Shown: positions 58,301 to 64,000 of the stretch, one piece after another
Layout: each line of letters starts with the position of its first letter
Numbering within the stretch: position 1 is the stretch's first letter
NCBI GenBank assembly: GCA_022825135.1
Contig: JAJDYN010000005.1
Location: 248,001-312,000, forward strand
Length of the DNA: 64,000 nt
Reading direction: 5' to 3'
Origin: Gemmatimonadota bacterium
GTDB taxonomy: Bacteria; Gemmatimonadota; Gemmatimonadetes; Longimicrobiales; Gaopeijiaceae
The notes under the pieces: model-generated
Databases searched by the model: none
What the model saw: the letters and a program-made list of their open reading frames with translations, nothing else
Told to the model about the DNA's origin: nothing
Program-made: the position numbers and the translations under genes

Positions 58301-58486
58301 CCCGTTCTGCTGGGTGAGGGCGCCGATGCTGGGTTCGGCGATGAAGACCTGCACGGCGGCGAGGGGCTCGCCGGTCTGCCGGTCGGTTACCGTTCCCGTC
58401 AGGGTCGCCTGCTGTGCCTGCACGCCTGACACAAGCGCGAAGAAGGCCACGGCGGACAGGGAAAGAAGACAAAGTCGTCGAAGCAT
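55340..58486 (-). CDS. SusC/RagA family TonB-linked outer-membrane protein
   Basis: Start 58486 ([25 protein letters not shown]); [44 protein letters not shown]. Confidence 0.95.
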   Translation of the reverse strand: [1048 protein letters not shown]

Positions 58487-58790
58487 TGGCTCCTCCAGGG
58501 TGGGGGATGGCTCGGGGCGCCACGGCGAGATGGGACCCGGGGCGGCGCCAGCGGCGTTGGAGCACAAGGAGAGTGCTCCGGGAGGTGGGTCACGCGGGAC
58601 ACGCTGCAGGCGATCGGGAGGCAGCGCTACCAGCCCCGGCGACTCCGGCAGCGGAATTCCTCCGGCAGTCCGCGAATCTCGATCGGTAAATCTGATCGCC
58701 CGCTTGACTGATACGGAGCGCGGTTTCGCGTGTCAAACGGCGCGGTTGTACGGGATTACGTCCCGCCGGCCCATCGACCCGGGCCCGAGC

Positions 58791-59501
58791 TCAACTTGTG
58801 CCCGAGCGGGTCTCGATGTGGATGGATCCGTCCGCGGATCCTTGAAGGAAGGCCGAAGCCGGGCCCCGCAACACACGGATGTTCCTGACTTCGCTCGCCG
58901 GAATCTGGCTCAGGACCTCCATCGCGGGGCCGAAGGTTCCGATGCGCACGCCGTCCAGAAACACGGCCGGCTCGCCGCTGAGCCCGAAGGTGCCGGTGCC
59001 GCGCAGACGCACGGGGTTGGTGTTGAGCCCCAGGTTTCCGGAGTTCGGGTTCATGTCCAGTACCCTGCGGGCCACGAGTTCGGCGGCGGTCCTCGCCTCG
59101 CTGACCCCGCTGGGCGCGGCCAGCAGCTCTTCCAGAACCACATCGGCCCGGGGCATCATGACCTGCATGTAGAGCAGGACGTCTCGCACCACCTCCACCT
59201 GCTCCACCACCACCGGATAACCCGGCGCCTCGATGCGCACGGCCAGCGAGCCGAGCGGAACCCCCTCGAACGAGAAGGTGCCGTCCCCTCCGGTTACCGC
59301 CTCCAGCTCCGTGCCGACGACCGTAACCCTGGCCGAATCGATGAGGGAGAGCGTGGCCTGGTCCGCGACCACCCCGTGGAGCGGTCGCTGGGCCAGGGCC
59401 GCCGCCGGCCTGAGGCTCAGCCCCAGCGCGACGGCCAGTACGATGAAAGCCGCCCGCAACCGGGATACGAATGCATGTGGTGGGCAGGAAAACGGATTCA
59501 A
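58791..59501 (-). CDS. Solo carboxypeptidase-regulatory plus TonB plug domain protein (no barrel)
   Basis: HGVVADQATLSLIDSARVTVVGTELEAVTGGDGTFSFEGVPLG...GEPAVFLDGVRIGTFGPAMEVLSQIPASEVRNIRVLRGPASAFLQGSADGSIHIETRSGTS stop; TTG start is a guess. Confidence 0.75.
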   Translation of the reverse strand: MNPFSCPPHAFVSRLRAAFIVLAVALGLSLRPAAALAQRPLHGVVADQATLSLIDSARVTVVGTELEAVTGGDGTFSFEGVPLGSLAVRIEAPGYPVVVEQVEVVRDVLLYMQVMMPRADVVLEELLAAPSGVSEARTAAELVARRVLDMNPNSGNLGLNTNPVRLRGTGTFGLSGEPAVFLDGVRIGTFGPAMEVLSQIPASEVRNIRVLRGPASAFLQGSADGSIHIETRSGTS

Positions 59502-59637
59502 CGAAGCCCCCTGCGGACCGTTTTGCCTGGTAGTGAACTTAAAACATATGCATCTCCGCGCTGTTGCGCCGTACCCGAGACCGCGGCAGCGTTCCCGCAC
59601 CGGAGCGCAGCCGCCCGTTGGAAGCGATATCCGAGCC

Positions 59638-60081
59638 ATGAACCGTTCCGCAATCCATCCTCTGACGACGCCCGGGGCCAGCAGCCGCCGCGCCCCGCGC
59701 CGGTTCAGCACGTGCCTGCAGTTGTGTGCGGTCGCGTTGGCCCTCGGTGTCCCTTCAGGCTGCACCTCGACGCAGGGCGAGCCCCGGCCACCCGGCCGTG
59801 TCGAGGGCATCTCGCTGGAAGTCAACAACCAGAGCCGCAACGCCGTGACCATCTACGTGTGGAGCGACACCTACCAGAACCGGCTGGGGATGGTCGAGGC
59901 GCTCAACCGCGACACCTTCAACTTCCGTTGGGACCTCGTGGGACGGGTCTATTTCCTGATGGACTTTCTCGCCCAGGGATGCGTGCTGTCGGAGCCCATC
60001 GACGTCATCGACGGCGACGAGCTCATCCTCACCGTGCAGCCGATCGACGAAAGGCGCGCCTCGCACGCCGTGTGCCGCTGA
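59638..60081 (+). CDS. Small lipoprotein of unknown function
   Basis: LGVPSGCTSTQGE lipobox; SLEVNNQSRNAVTIYVWSDTYQNRLG. Confidence 0.65.
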   Translation: MNRSAIHPLTTPGASSRRAPRRFSTCLQLCAVALALGVPSGCTSTQGEPRPPGRVEGISLEVNNQSRNAVTIYVWSDTYQNRLGMVEALNRDTFNFRWDLVGRVYFLMDFLAQGCVLSEPIDVIDGDELILTVQPIDERRASHAVCR

Positions 60082-60128
60082 CGCCGGCCTCCACCGGCTG
60101 CGCCGCAGACACCGGGAGCGAGCCGGCC

Positions 60129-61517
60129 CTACCGCGTACCCTCCCCTTCGACCTCGTAACGGTAGCCGAGCGCGCGCCCGTCGATGAAAACACTGAAGTC
60201 CGCGCTGGCGCCCGGCGCCGGAGCGCTGGCTTCCAGGAAGCTCTCTCCCAGCACTCCGGCGTTGTCGTGGAAGATGAAGCGCAGTTGCACCGGCGCGCCC
60301 TCCGGCAGCGCGTTCCCCACGATGCGCCCCTGAACCAGGGTGCGCTCGCCGGTCACGCGCAGCCTCAGGCCGTCGAGGTGGACGGGCAGGCCGTCGGAAC
60401 GGGCCACCCCCGCGCGCGCGCCGGCTTCGTCTCCCGTCTCCAGCCGCGCCCGCGCCGTGATGAGATGCGCCGCCTCGCTCAGCGGATCGACCGCCAGCAG
60501 CCGATCGCCGGCGTCGACGAGCGCCGCCCACGCCTCGTCCGCGAACAGCGCGTTGGCGTAGTTGAACCACGCGTCGCGCGAGTCGGGCTGCCTCTCCGTG
60601 AGCAGCTCGAACGCCCGGCCCGCCTGCTCGTAGCGCGATGAGCGGAAGAGCGTGATCCCCAGGTTGAACAGGTCGGCCGCGGCCAGCGACTCGTCGGTGA
60701 GGAGCGAAGCGTAGAGTTCGGCGGCCTCGTCCGCGCGCCCCAACTCCACCAGGGTCCTCGCGAGATCGCTCCGCACCCGGATGCTCCCCGGATTGCGGGC
60801 CAACTGCCGCTGGAGCAGCGGTTCGACGCCGGCGAAGCGGCCGGCGGCGAGGAGAAGCTGGACGAGCCGATTCTCCGTGTCGGCGCGCAACTCGCCACGC
60901 TCGCGAATCTCGGCTTCCTCCAGCAGGCGGGTCGCCGGGCGCCTCTCGAGGCCCCGCAACGCATCCTGATACACGCGGATGGCTTCGTCCCGGCGCCCAA
61001 GCTCCACCAGAAGGCTGGCCACGTTGCGGTGGGCCGCCGGTTGCAGGTTGTAGATGGCCGCAGCCCGAAGCCAGTGCTCGGCAGCCGCATCCCGCTCTCC
61101 CCTCGCGTAGGCCTCCAGGCCCGCGTTGAAGGCCCGGGCCCACGCGGCCTCCCGCTCCGGCTCGATGTCCAGCTCGTACGCGGGATAGATGCGCTCGGCC
61201 TCCTCAAACCAGCGGTGGGCATCGCGATAGTCCCCGAGCCTGGCCCCGGCGACCCCGGCGAGGAAGTAGTGGATGGAGTTGCCCGGGTCGGCCTCGATGC
61301 CCTCCAGGGCCTGCGCGAGGGCGGCCTCCTCCTCCCCGTGGATGTTCAGATATAGCGTGGCGGTCTGAGAAAACCGGGTCTCGGCGGGCGGCACTCCCGG
61401 AGGGTAGACGATCCCGGTGGGCGACCGTACCGGCCCCGAGGGCCCCCGGCCGACCGCGCAGCCGAGAAACAGCATTCCCGCCAGCAGGGCAGGGCCCGCG
61501 GGGCACGGCCGCATCAT
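60129..61517 (-). CDS. Tetratricopeptide-repeat lipoprotein
   Basis: MMRPCPAGPALLAGMLFLGCAVGR lipobox; multiple TPR-like helices; ATGA overlap with tonB-like gene. Confidence 0.8.
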   Translation of the reverse strand: MMRPCPAGPALLAGMLFLGCAVGRGPSGPVRSPTGIVYPPGVPPAETRFSQTATLYLNIHGEEEAALAQALEGIEADPGNSIHYFLAGVAGARLGDYRDAHRWFEEAERIYPAYELDIEPEREAAWARAFNAGLEAYARGERDAAAEHWLRAAAIYNLQPAAHRNVASLLVELGRRDEAIRVYQDALRGLERRPATRLLEEAEIRERGELRADTENRLVQLLLAAGRFAGVEPLLQRQLARNPGSIRVRSDLARTLVELGRADEAAELYASLLTDESLAAADLFNLGITLFRSSRYEQAGRAFELLTERQPDSRDAWFNYANALFADEAWAALVDAGDRLLAVDPLSEAAHLITARARLETGDEAGARAGVARSDGLPVHLDGLRLRVTGERTLVQGRIVGNALPEGAPVQLRFIFHDNAGVLGESFLEASAPAPGASADFSVFIDGRALGYRYEVEGEGTR

Positions 61518-62386
61518 GTCCACGGGAAGGGGATGCTGAAGACGGCGGAGCGCGCCACCGCCACGCCCTGCTCCCGGGCGGGCCGAAACGAGATCACTTC
61601 GTTGACGAGTTCCAACGCGATTTCGTCGACGCGGCGGTCGCCGCTGGACTCCATGATCTCGGACCACTCGACCGACCCGGTGCGGTCGATCCAGAGGGTG
61701 ACGCGCACGGTCATGAAGTCCTCCTCGACCAGCCCTTCCTGCGCGGCGGAACGGCGCATGAACTCCATGACCTCGTCGGGATTGCGCACGAGCACCCACG
61801 CCGACAGCGAAGTCAGGGAGAGTTCGGGCTCAAGCACGGCGAGCCGGTCCAGATCGAGCTCGTCGGGATCCGGCAGCGATTCCAGCGACGCCGTGGAGGC
61901 GCTGCCTCCGATGGAAAGCGCGCCGTCGCGAGGAGCTGCCTCGCCCTCGGGAGCGGCGGAGGGCCCCGGCTCGGAGAACTCCAGCTCCGGTTCGACGACA
62001 GCGGGCCTGGGCGCCGCGCGTCCACGCAGGCGCTCCAGGAAGCTGCCCCCGCCACCCCCGCCCGCGGCATCCGTGAACGCCGCGGGATCGAAGTCCTCCC
62101 CGTCTTCCTCCTCCTCGGCATCTGCGGCGGCAGCCGAGTCCTCGCCCGCACCCGACACGACCGCGAACGCGATGGCCTCCGGGCCAACAGTGGGTCCGGG
62201 AGGCTGGAGGAGGATCCATTCCGTACCCCGGGCGCCGAAGATGGGCTCCGGCGACAGGTCCCTCAGTCTCCATCCCGGGAAGAAGGCGAAGCCCGCCAGA
62301 TGGACGAACACGGCAACCACGATCGACCAGGCCAGCCGGTCGTCCCACTGTGCCTTGAAGCGGTCGTTGGCGGTGGGAGCGAACAT
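61514..62386 (-). CDS. TonB family energy transducer
   Basis: N-terminal TM; C-terminal LWIDRTGSVEWSEIMESSGDRRVDEIALELVNEVISFRPAREQGVAVARSAVFSIPFPW. Confidence 0.85.
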   Translation of the reverse strand: MFAPTANDRFKAQWDDRLAWSIVVAVFVHLAGFAFFPGWRLRDLSPEPIFGARGTEWILLQPPGPTVGPEAIAFAVVSGAGEDSAAAADAEEEEDGEDFDPAAFTDAAGGGGGGSFLERLRGRAAPRPAVVEPELEFSEPGPSAAPEGEAAPRDGALSIGGSASTASLESLPDPDELDLDRLAVLEPELSLTSLSAWVLVRNPDEVMEFMRRSAAQEGLVEEDFMTVRVTLWIDRTGSVEWSEIMESSGDRRVDEIALELVNEVISFRPAREQGVAVARSAVFSIPFPWT

Positions 62387-62466
62387 GGGTCACACTAGGG
62401 AGGGACGTGCGGAACGGACAAGCCCCCGATCCGCGTCATCCGGAGACCGCGCCGGAGCGGTGCTGC

Positions 62467-63228
62467 ATGAAGATCTCCCTGCCCTGGCTGACGGCGATCC
62501 TGGCCGTGTGCGGCTTCCTGTTGTGGTTGTCTTCGACTCGACCGAAGCCTGCCGCGGACACCCTCCCGACTCCGCCTGCCGCCGAACCGGACCGGGTCGA
62601 ACCCCCGACCGAGGGATCGTCGATGCCGTGCCAGGTCCCGCTCCCATGGCGAATCGCGCGACTGGACGAGGAGTTCGGGCTCGACGTCCCGACCGCGGAA
62701 GCCGTGCTGCGTGAAGCGGCCGCACTCTGGGAAACGGCGGTCGGGCGGCCGCTCTTCGCGCACGATCCGGAGACCGGCATGCCCGTCCGTCTGGTGTACG
62801 ACCAGCGCCAGGCGCGCACGGACGAGCGGAGGCGCCTGGAGGCCGAGCTGGAGCGCTCGCGCGAGACCCTGGCATCCGCCGATTTCGAGGCTCGCGCCCG
62901 CGAACTCGCCGAACTCTTTCCCCCCGACACCGCGGAGGCGGCGGTCTACCGCGAGGCGGTCGTCCGCGAGGGCGCGGGCGGGGTCACCGTCAGCCGCGAG
63001 ATCCGCATCCATCGCTTCGCCGATCTGGACGATCTGCGACGGGTCGCGGCACATGAACTGGGGCATGCCCTGGGCCTCGGCCACGTGTCGGACGCGGCGT
63101 CGCTGATGCGCGGCGGACCCGCACCCGAGGGCCGCGGCCAGACAAGCCCGGCCGTGGGCCCCGCCGACCTGGATCGGCTGCGCGCGCTGTGCCCCGGATT
63201 GTGGGGCGAAGCCAGCCGCCCAGGCTGA
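62467..63228 (+). CDS. Matrixin-like zinc metalloprotease
   Basis: HELGHALGLGHVSDAASLM zinc-binding motif. Confidence 0.85.
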   Translation: MKISLPWLTAILAVCGFLLWLSSTRPKPAADTLPTPPAAEPDRVEPPTEGSSMPCQVPLPWRIARLDEEFGLDVPTAEAVLREAAALWETAVGRPLFAHDPETGMPVRLVYDQRQARTDERRRLEAELERSRETLASADFEARARELAELFPPDTAEAAVYREAVVREGAGGVTVSREIRIHRFADLDDLRRVAAHELGHALGLGHVSDAASLMRGGPAPEGRGQTSPAVGPADLDRLRALCPGLWGEASRPG

Positions 63229-63330
63229 TCCACAACCCTTTGCGGCTCCCGCTTGTCCATCCTATACTGAAGGCTGGTGCGGAGTGTCTCGTCGCGACGA
63301 GGCGGGTCCCCTTTGGTTCAGGCGGAGGCA

Positions 63331-64000
63331 ATGAGAACGCTCGTCATCGGCACGTCTCTGGGTGTGGCCCTGGCACTGCTCGGCGATCCCCATTCCCTTC
63401 CCCACGCGGAATCCGGATCCGATCCGGCGCGGGCCCCGGCTGCAACTCGCGCCCCGTCGATCGGGTCCCCTGTCCTCACGCGGGTGGTGACGCAGTATTG
63501 TCAGGTCTGCCACAACGACGCCCTGCTCACGGGCAACGTCTCGTTTCAGGGGTTCGAAGTGGAACGTGCTCCCGAGCAGGCGGAGACGGCGGAACGCATG
63601 ATCCGCAAGCTGCGTGCGGGCATGATGCCACCGCCCGGGATGCCGCGCCCGGCAGGCGACACCCTCCAGGTGCTGGTGGAAACGCTGGAGCAGCTGGTCG
63701 ACGAATCCGCGGCCTTCCGCTCCAATCCCGGAATCCGCCGCTTCCAGAGGCTGAGCCGCGCCGAGTACGAGCGCGTCATCCGCGACATGCTGGATCTCGA
63801 GATCGACGCCGGCCGCTGGCTCCCCGCCGACGTGCTGCTCGGCAGCTTCGACAACCTGTCCGCGGCCCAGGGGCTTTCGACGACCCTGCTGGCCTCGTAC
63901 ATGCGCGCCGCCACCGAGGTCAGCCGCCTCGCGGTGGGGAACCCCGACGCCGTTTCGTCCTCGTCGAAGTACACCAACCCGATCGAGGTATCGCAGCACG
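63331..64000 (+). CDS. Planctomycete-type cytochrome c / DUF1587-like protein, 3' truncated
   Basis: Manual translation from ATG 63331: MRTLVIGTSLGVALALLGDPHS...VVTQYCQVCHNDALLTGNVSFQGF...FQRLSRAEYERVIRDMLDLEIDAGRWLP; absent from ORF track because no stop in window. Confidence 0.85.
   Translation, partial: MRTLVIGTSLGVALALLGDPHSLPHAESGSDPARAPAATRAPSIGSPVLTRVVTQYCQVCHNDALLTGNVSFQGFEVERAPEQAETAERMIRKLRAGMMPPPGMPRPAGDTLQVLVETLEQLVDESAAFRSNPGIRRFQRLSRAEYERVIRDMLDLEIDAGRWLPADVLLGSFDNLSAAQGLSTTLLASYMRAATEVSRLAVGNPDAVSSSSKYTNPIEVSQH

Noticed and set aside
1-64000. CRISPR array, transposase, tRNA or rRNA genes
   Set aside because: No regularly spaced long repeats with unique spacers, no recognisable transposase motifs and no recognisable tRNA/rRNA sequence on reading through the window.

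Overview
High-GC chromosomal window with a Gemmatimonadota-like gene complement (lineage is inference, from SusC/SusD, DUF5916 and planctomycete-type cytochrome genes). I find no rRNA, tRNA, CRISPR array or transposase. Main content: SSS symporter plus GH4 glycosidase; glycosyltransferase; outer-membrane protein and an ECF sigma/anti-sigma/TonB-receptor module; DUF5916/CBM9-like protein; glycolate-oxidase-like FAD/Fe-S protein divergent from a class V aminotransferase; a TRAP transporter whose DctP gene is separated from DctQM by RHH-PIN, SulP and AbiEii-like genes; DUF2723 protein; ArsR-VOC pair; two MBL-fold proteins; an ABC exporter with four permeases and one ATPase; CcmH, methyltransferase, CopA; sulfurtransferase, PLD, Nramp-like; a three-gene 2-oxoacid:acceptor oxidoreductase operon; a lower-GC two-gene 2TM-GAF cassette next to an orphan HigA-like gene; SSS/DUF3311; NHL protein; SusD/SusC; solo TonB plug; TonB/TPR; matrixin; and a partial planctomycete-type cytochrome gene at the edge. 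Most notable non-gene structures: (1) a chain of mini-ORFs linked by overlapping stop/start codons (NTGA) that bridges the SSS stop and the GH4 start at 1544-1699; (2) two pairs of the palindrome CTGCCA-N3-TGGCAG, each pair exactly 31 bp centre-to-centre, in two convergent intergenic regions 3.3 kb apart; (3) twin GCAAG-N6-CTTGC operators inside promoters of an apparently leaderless ArsR gene; (4) a four-site TGATAYYA array upstream of dctP. Function calls come from reading protein motifs; no database search was run.
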